A stretch of 64,000 nt of DNA, from contig QNQO01000502.1 in assembly GCA_003290165.1 (NCBI GenBank), forward strand, positions 124,001 to 188,000, written 5' to 3'. Below, piece after piece: positions 10,728-22,148 of this stretch. Every line of letters starts with the position of its first letter. Positions within the stretch are counted from its first letter, which is position 1. The notes beneath the pieces are model-generated. The model was given only the letters and a program-made list of their open reading frames with translations. It did not search any database and was not told the DNA's origin. The position numbers and the translations under genes are program-made. This stretch comes from Berberis thunbergii. Taxonomy: Eukaryota > Streptophyta > Magnoliopsida > Ranunculales > Berberidaceae.

Positions 10728-11165
10728 ATGTCCATCCAAACTAGCCCTACACTCATTGATGTCCTTGCTTCAAGCAGAACCTTCAACTCGACCGCACCGA
10801 GCTCGAACCCCGCTAACAGTGAGACCTCCCAGATAGGAGCTCTACGCAAGCTCAATGTTGTCAAAGGAGAAATGTATGAGCACCCACACAAGAAGGCTTT
10901 GCAATATATCGACATCACTATCAATGGGTTCTCTTCCCAAGCATTGTTGGATTCAGGAGCGTCAGACAATTTTATTGCCCCAGATGAAGCTAGACGTGTG
11001 GGTCTGAACTTAGAAGGAGATGTGGGAAAGTTGAAAGCTGTCAACTCTGAGGCAATCTCTATTAATGGTATGGCTAGAGCTGTGCCACTACAGGTTGGTC
11101 CATGGGAAGGAAGATCAATTTTCTTGGCCGTCCCACTTGATGATTTTAAGGTGATTCTTGGCTAA
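10728..11165 (+). pseudogene. Copy B aspartic protease
   Basis: The first residues are out of frame with the knuckle upstream. The retropepsin-like domain carries LLDSGASDNF near 10950, so the catalytic Asp is present. It ends at a TAA at 11163-11165, where copy A reads CAA in the ILGQEFF block. Confidence 0.88.
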
Positions 11166-11204
11166 GAATTCTTTTGAGGAGCTGCAGCAGGACCACTACC
11201 TTTC

Positions 11205-12050
11205 ATGGACTCCTTGGGGTTTTTTGGACCCAGACTACGTATTGTACCAACCTCAATTCAACCCACAACTCATGATAGAATATTGTCGGCACTCCAAGTC
11301 AAGAAAGGCTTGGCCAAAGGAGAAGATACTTACTTAGTTGTGGCAAAGCTAGAGATAGAAGATGATACTAGCAAAATCCCTGAGGAAGTTGCCCAAGTTA
11401 TTGTTGACTTCAGCAAAGTGATGCCGAATGAATTGCCAAAGAATCTACCTCCCAGAAGGCTCATTGATCACGAAATTGAGTTAGTGCCTGGTGCCAAGCC
11501 ACCCGCACGTAGTCCATATCGCATGAGCCCTCCATAGTTGACCGAATTGAGAAAACAACTAGATGGCTTGTTGGAGTCTGAATTCATTCGACCCTCTAAA
11601 GCACCTTATGGGGCACCTGTTCTCTTTCAGCAGAAACATGATGGCAGTCTTCACCTTTGTGTTGATTATAGAGCCTTGAAAAAAGTCACTATAAAGAACA
11701 AATACCCGCTACTGCTCATTGCATACTTATTCGACCAACTTGGATCTGCCGGATACTTCACAAAACTCGACTTGAGATCAGATTACCATCAGGTCCGCAT
11801 TGTTGCTGGTGACGAACCCAAAACTGCTTGTTCTACTAGATATGGGTCATATGAGTTCCTAGTAATGCCTTTCGGCTTGACCAATGCTCCAGCTACATTT
11901 TGCACCCTTATGAATGGCCTATTTCCGTCACCTTCTGGACAAATCCGTGGTTGTCTACCTTGACGATATTGTGGTTTATAGTGGGACTATAGAAGAACAC
12001 CTACATCATTTGTGAGAAGTGTTCCAAATCCTTAGGGATAATCATCTCTT
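11205..12050 (+). pseudogene. Copy B reverse transcriptase, YLDD present but out of frame
   Basis: Two open pieces are seen. 11205-11537 holds the protease/reverse transcriptase linker and ends at a TAG where copy A has GAG. 11538-11963 holds fingers and palm, with the first catalytic Asp in [12 protein letters not shown] (Gly changed to Asp next to it). After MNGLF the frame slips, apparently by one extra C near 11930, and ends at 11963. The catalytic YLDD codons are still there at 11956-11967 in another frame. Reverse transcriptase would copy the element RNA in the cytoplasmic particle. Confidence 0.88.
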
Positions 12051-12096
12051 TGTCAAGAAGGAGAAGTGCTCATTCAGCCAGACCTAGATCAATTTC

Positions 12097-12881
12097 TTGG
12101 GTCATGTTATTGGCAGTGGCAAGATTCAGATGGACATGGAGAAAGTCAAGGCAATCCATTATTGGAACACTCCTAAGAACGTGTCTCAACTGCGTTCTTT
12201 CCTTGGACTCACAAACTATTATCGTCGCTTCATAAGGGACTACTCTAAGAGAGTTGTTGCACTGACAAATTTATTGAAACAAGACCGAACATGGGAATGG
12301 GATAGACAGCGTGAAGCTTCATTCCAAGACTTGAAACTGGCCATGACGAAAGATCCAGTATTGGCCTTGGCAGACATCACCAAGCCATTTGAAGTACAAA
12401 CAGATGCATCTGATTATGCCTTAGGGGGAGTTTTGCTTCAAGATGGTCACTCGGTAGCATATGAGAGTCGAAAGTTGAATGATACAGAATCTCGTTACTC
12501 AGCTCAGGAAAAGGAATTGCTAGCCATTGTACATTGTTTACGGGTGTGGAGACACTACCTCTTGAATCTCAAGTCCTTGTTAAAACAGATAATGCTGCAA
12601 CAAACCATTTTCTTACTCAGAAGATGCTAACCTCCAAGCAATCTCGATGGCAGGAAAAATTAGCAAAATTTGACTTAGTATTGGAATACAAGCCAGAGCG
12701 CACTAACAATGTAGCTGATGCACTCAGTAGAAGGGCAGACCTTGCAGTGCTAACCCATACCGGTCCGAGTCACACCATCTTGGAGAAGATCAAAACTAGG
12801 CCTACAGACAGACCCACAAGCGAAGGCGATTACAGAGTTGATCAAGCAGGGCAAAACTCGACGGTTCTGGATAAAAGATGA
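12097..12881 (+). pseudogene. Copy B RNase H region, one frameshift
   Basis: Open from [19 protein letters not shown] into RNase H: Asp in [11 protein letters not shown] and Glu in [10 protein letters not shown] lie in the frame 12097-12630. A 1-bp loss after RHYLL moves the rest (Asp in KTDN and in NVADALSRR) to the frame 12534-12881. A further small insertion near 12795 ends similarity. All four catalytic residues can still be found. Confidence 0.88.
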
Positions 12882-13977
12882 GCAATACTCACAACTGGTA
12901 ATCGCCTCTATGTTCCAAGAACTTCTGGTTCGAGGAAAAAACTTATGAGAGAATGCCATGACACCCATTGGGCGGGACATCCAGGTTGGAGACGAACACT
13001 TGCATTGCTAGAGAGGGGGTACTATTGGCCGCAAATATAGGAGGATGTAATGGCCTATGCTCGAACATGTCTTATTTGCCAGCAAGATAAGGTTGAAAGA
13101 AATCGACCAGTAGGCTTAATAGAGCCCTTGCCTGTTCCAACTCGTCCTTGGGAAAGTGTTTCCATGGACTTCATTACTGGGTTATCCGAAAGGTGGAGGA
13201 TTTCAAGGTGTATCCTTGTAGTTGTTGACTGATTCTCAAAGTATGTGACCTTTGTGCCGACCGGAACTGACTTGCACAGCCGAAGATACAGCGCAATTGT
13301 TCCTCAAGCATGTAGTGAAGTATTGGGGACTGCCTGAAAACATTATTAGCGACTTTGATGCTCGCTTCATAGGAAAGTTCTGGAAGGAGTTGTTCAAGCT
13401 ATTGGGATCCAAACTTAATATGTCGACAAGCCAACATCCCCAATCTGACGGACAGACTGAGCGCTTTAACTCTATGCTCGAAGAATACCTTCGTCATTTT
13501 GTAAGTGCAAATCAGAAAAATTGGGTGGGACTACTTGATGTTGCACAATTCTGTTTCAACTTACAAAAGAGCTCAGCTACTCACTCCAGCCCCTTTCAGT
13601 TAGTCATTGGTCAGCAACCATTGACACCACATACAGTGTTTACCGGGTACCAAGGACCCAGCCTAAGAGCTCTTGAATTTGTCAATGCCTGGCAGAAAAA
13701 TATTGAAGTTGCTCGAGCCTATCTTGAGAAAGTTTCCCGTCACATGAAGAAATGGGCCGACAAGAAACGACGGATTGATCCTTTTGAAGTCGGGGACTTG
13801 GTATTGGTGAAGCTAGATATGTTCAACAAGTATAAACGGACAGCTAGAGCACGTAACAATCTGTTTCGCAAGTATGAGGGACCGATACAGATCATTGAGA
13901 AAGTGGGCAAAGTTTCCTATCGCATCAAATTACCTCATTGGCTCCGTTTCACCCATTCCTGTTTTCCATGCAAGTAA
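12882..13977 (+). pseudogene. Copy B integrase, broken
   Basis: The zinc-binding domain is readable from about 12935, with a TAG at 13038 where copy A reads CAG. The first catalytic Asp is in SMDFITGL, followed at 13230-13232 by the same TGA found in copy A. From 13252 the core is open for 241 codons: the second Asp in the SDFDARF block, Glu in DGQTERFN, then the integrase C-terminal GDLVLVKL motif. One extra T near 13957 shifts the frame before the chromodomain. Confidence 0.9.
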
Positions 13978-14251
13978 CTTGAAGTCCTACCATGCGGATG
14001 CCACTGATCCCACAAGAAATTTATCTGCCCGAGCATTGCCTAAGCATCCTACTAAGCCAGATCGAGAAGTGGACGAAATCTTAGCTAACCACCTCATCAA
14101 AAACATAGGCCCGGGTAGAGAGTATTTGGTCAAGTGGCAGGATGAGCCTCCTTCAAAAATCAGTTGGGAGCCAGTCGAGCATCTGCTGCCTTACCTCTCA
14201 AAGCTGGAAGAGTACTTAGAAAAGTTCGCTGCGAGGGCGTCAGCGAATTGA
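13874..14251 (+). pseudogene. Copy B chromodomain end of the polyprotein
   Basis: In frame from VFHASNLKSYHAD to the natural stop. It includes the chromodomain EYLVKWQDEPPSKISWEPVE, closely matching copy A. The first 30 or so codons of this open stretch overlap integrase in another frame and are not part of the protein. Confidence 0.9.
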
Positions 14252-14262
14252 GTGTGGGAGAG
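14250..14262 (+). other. Polypurine tract of copy B
   Basis: GAGTGTGGGAGAG directly before the 3' LTR, identical to copy A. Confidence 0.8.
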
Positions 14263-14742
14263 TGTCAGGACTAGTACCTTTGGTCAGGGAAATCAACGTC
14301 TGAGGCCTTTCAAGACTTTCCTAATGGTCTCAAAACTCAATGTTCCCTTTTGAAAAGTGCCCAAAATGCTTAACATCTATATTATAGGGGGGAAGGTTTT
14401 AGCTCTTGACTGTGAGGACGTGTTGCCTCCATTGCATAGTCGGACCAGACTATACCGCTAGCATTCTTATTGTTTTCTTTACATTGCTTTTCAACTTCAA
14501 ACTTGTATTTCCATCAATCGTTAGCATCAAACTAGTCTTGAGCAACATCCTTTCGAACGTTCCTCCCCATTGTAATCTATTGAATGTTAATGAAATTTTT
14601 GCTGACTATTGTGCATCGTTATATTGTCTACAGATTGATATTGTGCATTCTCAAGCTAATATTTGTGCCCGTTGAAGTAACTACTCATAGGCTTAGTAGT
14701 GACTTGGATAGCTAGTACCGCACGGATTGCTAGTCCGTGACA
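14263..14742 (+). repeat. 3' LTR of copy B (480 bp)
   Basis: TGTCAG...TGACA, followed at once by the GCGTG target duplication. It matches the 5' LTR with scattered changes, so the insertion is not very recent. Confidence 0.93.
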
Positions 14743-14891
14743 GCGTGGCTCTCTAGAAAATTGAAGTGCCACATATCTTCATGGTCTCACTTGAACTAGT
14801 TTTTTATCAACTTGTGATTAAGATGCCTAGTAAAATGTCAAGGTTGTTGAATTTTTGGTAAATGCAAGTGCAAGTCATGTTCTTGGGTTTG

Positions 14892-15052
14892 TCTAAATAG
14901 CGAGGGAATGGGCGAGGAAACCAGCGAGGGAGTGGGGTGAAGTCGTTCACCCCCTTGAGATGCGTGAAAGCGTTCGAGACACAGGCTTGCACGCATCTCA
15001 AGGGGGATGAACAGGTTCACCCCCTCCCTCGCTGGTTCCCTCGACATTTAGA
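14892..15052. mobile_element. GC-rich hairpin MITE (family 3)
   Basis: An inverted repeat with ends TCTAAATAGCGAGGG and CCCTCGACATTTAGA, and arms that also pair around the words CACCCCCTTGAGATGCGTG and its complement. It belongs to the same family as 48829-49015, 49036-49200 and 49231-49395. There is no coding capacity; it is probably moved by a transposase encoded elsewhere. The superfamily is not assigned. Confidence 0.8.
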
Positions 15053-15270
15053 ATTTCCCCATGTTCTCATATTGCAAGGAAGCATAGGCAACATGCATAC
15101 AACAGACTATTACTTGCAACCCCAAATAGCTAATGAATAGCCTGATCTGTCAACAGATTCTACTAACTGTTGGTTGACCTTATACAAATAATGAATAATT
15201 ACTCGTAATCTAGAATTGAGTTTTATGACGTTTTGATCTACTTAACTAGCTTAAGGAACAAATCTAAAAC

Positions 15271-17370
15271 ATGTCACATGTAAATTATTTTTTGGAACAG
15301 AAACGCAGGCGTCTCTTCCATGGCGGCTCCTCCAGTCATCTAGCAGGTGGGAATATGGAAAACACAGGGAGCGATTTGGCGCCTCAGCCAATCCATTCCT
15401 TTGCTCAGGTCATTGGGAACATTAACAAGGCAGAAACTATTGAGGGTTCCGTCGAAGGCACCATCTTTAGAAAGGAAGGATCTCCTGCCATAACTTTTAC
15501 AGGGTATAGACGAAGGTAATGGCGCAGATTTTCATGGAAAAATATGTGATAGTTTTGAAGTTTTCGAGCTTTAAGCAGACTTTGGAAGCGATATACGGGA
15601 TGCGATTGATAAAACTTGGGGGATTGCACGTGACTTTTCAATGGGTCTTCTAGATCCAAGGCACGTTTATGTCCGACTGCAATCAAAAGAGGAGGCGAAA
15701 AATGTACTTTTCCGTGATTATTTTCTAATTCGTGGTGTGCATTTCAAGACATTAAGATGACATGCAGATTTAAGCCTACGAAAAGATCATGTGATAGTCC
15801 TATTGTGGGTTAAACTTCTCAATCTTACGCGTCAATTCATTCACCATTCGCTTTTAAAGGCTATATGAAATTTCTTTGGTGTGTATTTGCGGATGGATGA
15901 CAACACTAGATGCTTGACTAAACCTATAGTTGTCGTATGTGTGTCGAGATGGATTTAACTGAGCTTCTCCCCACCATAATTTGGATTGATAGGGCAGGGA
16001 ATAAAGGATTCTGGTAACAAATAGCGTTTCCAGATTTTAAATACTGCGAGTTGTGTTCATTAATAGGCCACGATGTGTCAGTTTGTCGTAGGAAGCTTGG
16101 GACACTCTAGAATCACAAGAAACATGCAGGCAAATGGGTTGTAGAACCTCATGGGAAAGTAGACTTTTAATGATCAAAATAACAAGGAGAGTGCTCAGGT
16201 TCAGAAGCAAGTATACATGCCAGTTGCAAAAGCGAACATGGATAAGGAAAGTGATTCCACCAAGGAGAATAAAATTTCAACATAGACAACAGATAAACAG
16301 AAGCTAGTGGCATGAAACATCCTTTGAGAGAGGAAGTGTTGAGTCAATAAGGTTTACCAGCAAACAAAAATCCTTTGGCAAGTCAAATTGAAAAAAAAAA
16401 TGAAGGTTTGGAGTTGGCGAACCCATTTGCTGCATTAGCTGAAAAAGAAATTCAACCCTTGGATGTTAACGACATAGGGAACGAAAATGATGGAAATCAA
16501 GATGTTTTGGTCAAGCACGAAGAAGGTGGACAACTGAATACGACGTTGGATGGGGTGGAATTAGCTAAGCAATTGCTGCTAGTGGGCTCAGTAGTGGCAG
16601 TCGCCTCTTCAAGGTTAGGGTGAAAAATGATTGGAGGAGGCAGTGCATTCGAGTGGAACTATCAGATTAATGACACATGACAAGTAGGATTCGACGACTA
16701 GCACCCAAGCTCAATTTGAGAAAGTCACTCAGAATATCCAAGAGAATTTGGATCAGACTACAGTGATTGTGGGAAAGGACACAAAAAATAATGTGGTGAC
16801 TGTGCCGGTAGAGTCAGAACGTCATAGTGTTGTGACGAAGATCCATGAGGAGGTGGCAAATTCTTTTGAACAAACGGGACAGGTTGGTACGCCTCATGTT
16901 GCTGGGAGAGGAAAAGAAACATAAGTTGCACCCCTAATGGTTCATAGGGAGGTGGCGACTAAACAATAGGCATTGGCGCCTAGTGTTGTTCGGTTTCAAT
17001 CAAAGCAGGGTATTTCTGTGATTCCGGTATCATTTGAGGAAAACGAACAAGAGATTGATACAAATAAGTCAGATGTAAATAAAGGGAAATAGAACACTAT
17101 TAGGTCAAGAACATTGGCAGGTTTAAAGGAAGATTACATATTATTAAATTACATATTCGAAAATAAAAAATTGAGAACAAGAAATATGTTGGGATAAGAA
17201 CACTATGAGGTGTCTGAAGAGGATCATGAGTTAGGTCTGTCAATTGAAAATATTGCAAGAGAATCGGCTGCTACGAGTTTTCAAAACGCCTGCACCAAAG
17301 ACTTTCGGCTTAGTCCTCGCAGATCCTCTAGAATTAAGAAATATAACAATAAGTATAGAGATTGATCCAT
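15271..17370 (+). pseudogene. Decayed LINE ORF1 (DUF4283 / CCHC type)
   Basis: Pieces in several frames make up a plant LINE ORF1. A start-like ATG is at 15271. A DUF4283-like stretch with many stops runs over about 15620-15960 (words such as DPRHVYVRLQSKEEA). A CCHC knuckle (CELCSLIGHDVSVC, C-x2-C-x4-H-x4-C) is at 16044-16085. A low-complexity tail with NPFAALAEKE near 16420 and RRSSRIKKYN near 17320 follows. No ORF2 follows, so this is a fragment. It binds RNA in active relatives; this copy cannot make a protein. DUF4283 proteins not linked to LINEs also exist, which is the main alternative. Confidence 0.7.
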
Positions 17371-17512
17371 GAGAATTGTGGGGCTGGTCTCTTTGGATAA
17401 AACTCATACAACATATATTCATAATTGACAGAATTTTTTGAATCAAAATGCTAACGGTGACTGGTTGCAAAAATTTTGCTGGAAGAGAACATGTATATGC
17501 CCTGTATTCCAT

Positions 17513-19496
17513 TCTAGTTCTTATAGCAGATTTTTGCGTGTTTGGGCAGAACTTAAGGTCTTGAAGAGCAACAAATTTTTTTAGTTTGGTTTGGTAGTGC
17601 AGGTTTCGATTGGTAGCTTTTTTGCTATGTTAGTTTTCCTAGTGTTAATTCTTTCATATTTCAAATGTTTTGATTCGGGTAAAGTCGTAACATACCCCCA
17701 AACAGACTGTAAATCATTTTTGATATTGAATAGAGGTCAGATTTAAATTTTAAAAAAAAAAGTTTGAGGAGAACAATTTTCATGTCTATTTTTTGTGCAA
17801 CCAAACAGACCCTTAGTGTAAAAGAAGTGGTAATCTTGAGATTCACATGAAGTATTCATACGTATGTGCCAGCACCAATCAACCGAGAGAAGAAAAAAAC
17901 ATTTTTTGTGGAGAATGATGCTAGTAGAGATAACTATATGAATTTCTTGTGGCCAATATTTTATTATTTCAGGTAATTTGTTAAAATGTATGACTTTGAT
18001 TCGTGATCAAATACCATGATAACACCGCAAATTACTTCAATCTTAAATTCCTATAGTTGGCACCACCACTACACGACACGACTCAAGCAACAATATTGTC
18101 TCCAACTTAAAGGGTGTGGGGTTTTCACGAATAGGGCTCAACTGCCCCAAAATGCCTCGTCACTTATTGAGACATATTCAATCCTGTATATACTTGACAT
18201 GCTGAACCTCATTACCCGATGTGGGAATAAACTTGTTCAATTCAAGCCAACATCTCTAATAATGAATACAGACGTACTTCGTGTGACACCCTTGCCTGAA
18301 TTTCAACTTGCATGCCATGTGTGTGTTCAGGTGTTTAAAGGATGCCTTTCAATGTTTGTCATGATATTCGGAGTTGATATGTGGGTAGGTCCAAGAATTG
18401 CTGGAAGATACATATTTTTAATCCATCCATCGTGTCATGAGCTTTTTAGGAGTTGCATTAAAAAAGGTTGCGGTCACTCAGAAGTTCTCCATTGAAGTCG
18501 GTGAAACCTTTCCCTTGCGTACAAGAGCTTCTATGTGTTTGGAATGAGTGCTTTAAGTGGAATGAGACAACCGGCTTTCGTGAAAGCACCTATGGGCAGT
18601 GGTTCCTCTGCTAAGAGACTTTTGAACCTCGACTCAGAAATCCTCTTCTTACAATATATAGATTGTTATATGCTATTTCGGGATATGGATCCCAACAACC
18701 AATTTTTTCATTCCGTTCCGTCAGGCTCGGGTTGGTCCTAGAAGTGACTACTTCTGCCTCTCTAGGTTCGCTATCGCGGCTAGCTGCTAGGAGAGGATCT
18801 CAAACTACTAGCCCGTACAAATAAGAAAATTGGTTACAAAGCCTTATGCATCTACCTGACTTGGCTAGCTACAGGGCTCGGAGGCGGCTAACACTACTAC
18901 GACTGGCACTATGATTCACTACGTGGAAGTGCCTCGTCATACAACAAAAAGTTCCCTTTGTCTGACCTTGGGGTCACATTAGACTGGCGCAGCTATTACG
19001 GCTGACATTGCTACTTGCACTACTAATAGTTGGTAAATTTATTGCTCATATTCCTCTATTGTGGAAATTTTAAAAGGTTGGATCGGCAAAAAACTTTTGT
19101 TCTTCCGCTTTGTACGAAGCCGAACAACCACAGGGCTTCCAGCAGTGATAGCTGAACTAACCCGCAGTCACACGAAATTGAAATATGATGATTACTACAA
19201 ATGATATTAACAAATGTATCTCTAACAACCAACGCTTGAGAAAAGATTGCTTTCATTGCTTGAAGATCACATTACATTGCTTGAGAATGCTTGGATGCTC
19301 CCTTACAATTCTTTGGACAACTTGAGTTTGAATGCTAGGATATCCGCTACATGGAATAGAGTTGACCGAACAAGGGGTAATACTGGGTAAAGGAGTCATG
19401 GCAGATTAAGTTATACAATTTGAACTAGATAACGTCAGGGATTTATTCCAACACACCCGATTGATTTCTGGTAAAGAGAGATTTCTGAGTTGGCTT
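17513..19496. other. Intergenic, nothing recognised
   Basis: The longest open frame (18016-18495, 159 codons) has no recognisable domain, no codon bias that stands out and no splice context. I do not call it a gene. A short Tourist-like end (ACCAAACAGACCCTTA) near 17802-17817 has no visible partner. Confidence 0.5.
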
Positions 19497-19504
19497 CTTA
19501 CAAT

Positions 19505-20452
19505 CAGGGGCAGACGAAGTGGAAAATACTTATTAGTTGATAATAGTAGTTATCAATGGTAATGCCAAATTTTTTTCTATCGAAACTAGTAACTAATAAA
19601 AAAAATCAACTATAAAAAATACAATGTATATATCAAATTGGATCCAAGTGTAGTCCATTTTAAACCAAAATAATCACTATTGATAACCTTAGCAAAGAGC
19701 AAACAAACATAATAACTAGAATATATAACTAATATCACAAAATAGTTTGTCTAGGCAGCCAGACTTTAAAGCCATTTTTTTGTCAGACTAGAGCATTTTT
19801 ACACCTTTACCCATTCTATTTAAAATACCACAAACATTATCTATAAAATGAATAGAAGTGTAAAAAACTCAAAACCTAACAAAAAAGTGGCTATAAAGTC
19901 TGACTGTCTAGAATTGAGAATCACAAAGTAATTAGGATAAGTTCTAGGTGAAGCTAAAAAAAATTTGAAATTTGCGAACCTAATATGATCATAATACAAT
20001 TTCAAAGAAAAAATAGTTTATATAAGGCTCAAATTTTATACAAGTTAGCTAATTGTATATATTTCATTGAATTCTATCGTTATTATTTTAGATATTAATT
20101 TTAAATATTTTTTTGTTAGAGGTTTTAAATCACTTGTGAAAAACAATTCATTTCTTTAATGATAATAAATTTTTATTAAACTAAACAATTTTTAATATTT
20201 GCAATTACTAATAAAATTGCATTGAAAATAATAAAAAAATGCAATTGAAGAGTATCGGACTCTGGTCTTTTATTAAAAATGATAAACCTCCAACCACTAC
20301 ACCAACAAACACATATTTCAATATTTGCATACAATTGTCATATTGTATTCTACATTATATAATCGATTTTTTTAAGACTAAAGTATATATACTAAAAATA
20401 TTTTAAAAGTTGAGGGGCAGCTCTCCCTCGCCCCTTAGTAGGTCCGCCCATG
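19505..20452. mobile_element. hAT-type DNA transposon remnant (948 bp)
   Basis: An 8-bp target duplication CTTACAAT is at 19497-19504 and 20453-20460. The ends read CAGGGGCAGAC and, inverted, CATGGGCGGAC, matching the plant hAT end consensus. The inside is AT-rich without a readable transposase and holds a MITE at 19750-19912, so it is non-autonomous. Confidence 0.85.
19750..19912. mobile_element. MITE family 1 copy nested in the hAT element
   Basis: Terminal inverted repeats TCTAGGCAGCCAGACTTTA and, inverted, TCTAGACAGTCAGACTTTA extend imperfectly over most of each half. It is the best-preserved copy of the family in the window. Confidence 0.8.
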
Positions 20453-20460
20453 CTTACAAT

Positions 20461-21149
20461 CCAGAAACCAGAAATAGTATTAAGTTCATACTTCCTGGGC
20501 TAACAAGTTGGATGATGCAGTACCTTATGTTGAAACTCTTGCTCAACTTTCTGCAAGTAATCAAAGCTGATGAAGGTCCTCATCAACCTAGTATGTAATG
20601 AAGAATGATCTATTAAAGGTTTCTGATTGTTCTCTTCTTTTATCTGAATTGAAAATTCACAATTTGTATAACTCAACTAAATTGTATTTGTGCACATAAC
20701 TACGGTATGAAGTTGTCCAAACAACTCAAAAGTTTTAACAAAGCAATAATGTTATCACTCAACATTCTAAGATAAGTTGAAATAAGCAAAGTACTATAAT
20801 TTTTCAGTACATGTTTCAAGGTCCTACAGTAATCAAACAGACGCAACATATAATCATCTATCAGATCAGGAATGATTTAACTCTATCATGCTTTAGATAA
20901 AAAAGAATAATATGAGCCAAACTTTTATCAAGCAAAAGCAAAATTGTGTGACGTAAATTTAAACGCCGTCATCCTGGGTAATAGAGTTATAATCAGACCA
21001 TAAATTCAAACAGACCACACAAACAAGGAAAACCGTTCTTAACTTGGGTATATAGACATAGCTTGAGAGCAATCGCAAAGCAAAAATAGTCTCGAGTACA
21101 AAAGTGCAGAACATCGATACACAAATAACTAGTAGAGTTTTCTAAGCAC
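20461..21149. other. Intergenic, nothing recognised
   Basis: AT-rich, with no gene or element ends seen. Its last bases form the left target duplication of the LINE insertion that follows. Confidence 0.5.
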
Positions 21150-21169
21150 AACTATACTAATAATATCAT

Positions 21170-21742
21170 CATCGCCTAAATATGATCCAGATGCAACTTC
21201 ATGCCATAAAACACCATCACCTGAATTCCTCAGCCAAACACTTACACCTCATCCCGCCTGTGCTACCTTCAGACATGCTTTTAGTAACTTATGATGCGAG
21301 CTTCTATGCCTCTTCACAGCTGGGTGCATTTGGTGTCTTTGCAGTGGATGTTTCGGGTAGGGTCATGGAGCGGCTTGTTGATGTCATTCCAGGACGAGTT
21401 TATAATAGTACTATGACAGAATGTCTGGCAGCAGAAGCTGCGCTGCTCCTCATTCAAGCACGCCATTGGAAAGCAGGATTTCTACTTGGGGACTCTGGAG
21501 TTTTACAAAATATCTTGCAAACTGAATCTGATGATAGCCGGACAAACTTTTGTTGGATGTGGCGTCCAATTATTAACAGTATTAAGACTCATTTTGATGC
21601 ACTCTAATTGGTTTTGTAACTATATTCCTAGGAACCTCAATCAAGAGGCTCATGATTTGGCAGCTAAGGCGACAATTGTATTGTAATCATATTTAGTTAA
21701 TGATATGAGCTATATGCCTCACCCAAAAAAAAAAAAAAAAAA
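21170..21742 (+). mobile_element. Short LINE insertion (5'-truncated) carrying an RNase H domain
   Basis: A 20-bp target duplication (core CTATACTAATAATATCAT) lies at 21150-21169 and 21743-21762, and a poly-A tail sits just before the second copy. This is the mark of target-primed reverse transcription. The body is the last part of a plant LINE ORF2. It is homologous to the minus-strand remnant at 50700-52130. Confidence 0.88.
21182..21686 (+). pseudogene. LINE ORF2 C-terminal RNase H domain (RVT_3 type), one frameshift
   Basis: Open from 21182 to 21607, then continuing in another frame to 21686. Catalytic residues of RNase H are visible: Asp in LVTYDASF, Glu in MTECLAAEAALL, Asp in LLGDSGVLQ, and in the second frame the last Asp in NQEAHDLAAKA. 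The frame shift falls between HFDAL and WFCNYIPRN. The domain would degrade the RNA strand during retrotransposition, but without the reverse transcriptase upstream this copy is inert. Confidence 0.85.
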
Positions 21743-22148
21743 AACTATACTAATAATATCATAAGAGAGAGTAAAACCAGAAATCATTGCTTGGGTTCTT
21801 CTTTCTCTGATAGAATCTGCTGGAAAGGACTAAAACATGTTACTACTAATAAGCCTTTCCAAAACATGTTAGTTACCATTACCACTACCACATTTTTACT
21901 TCCCCCTGCAAGTATTCAACAACTGGAGGTAGATAAAACACAAAATGAGCACTGGAGCTCCATATTTCATTTCTGCGGAAAGGTAGAAATGACTTAAACA
22001 GATCAAAATTAACTTATGATAGTTGGCAGTTCCCCTGTTTCATTGTGATAAAAGATGATCAAGTGTAGTGACAATGCACCAATTGGTGAGAAAGATGTAC
22101 AAGATGAGATCAGTTTTACTAACATGTCATTACTAGTCTGTTGTACAA

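Larger units (their letters stand above)
9191..14742 (+). mobile_element. Full-length chromovirus, copy B, decayed
   Basis: This is the same family as copy A, in the opposite direction. LTRs are at 9191-9671 and 14263-14742, and the target duplication GCGTG is at 9186-9190 and 14743-14747. The order is gag, zinc knuckle, protease, reverse transcriptase, RNase H, integrase, chromodomain. It keeps the YLDD box that copy A lost, but out of frame, and it lost part of gag that copy A kept. Numerous CAG/CAA-to-stop and CGA-to-TGA changes are present, the pattern left by deamination of methylated C in silenced elements. Confidence 0.95.

Noticed and set aside
18016..18495. 159-codon open frame
   Set aside because: No recognisable domain, motif or gene structure in AT-rich intergenic DNA.
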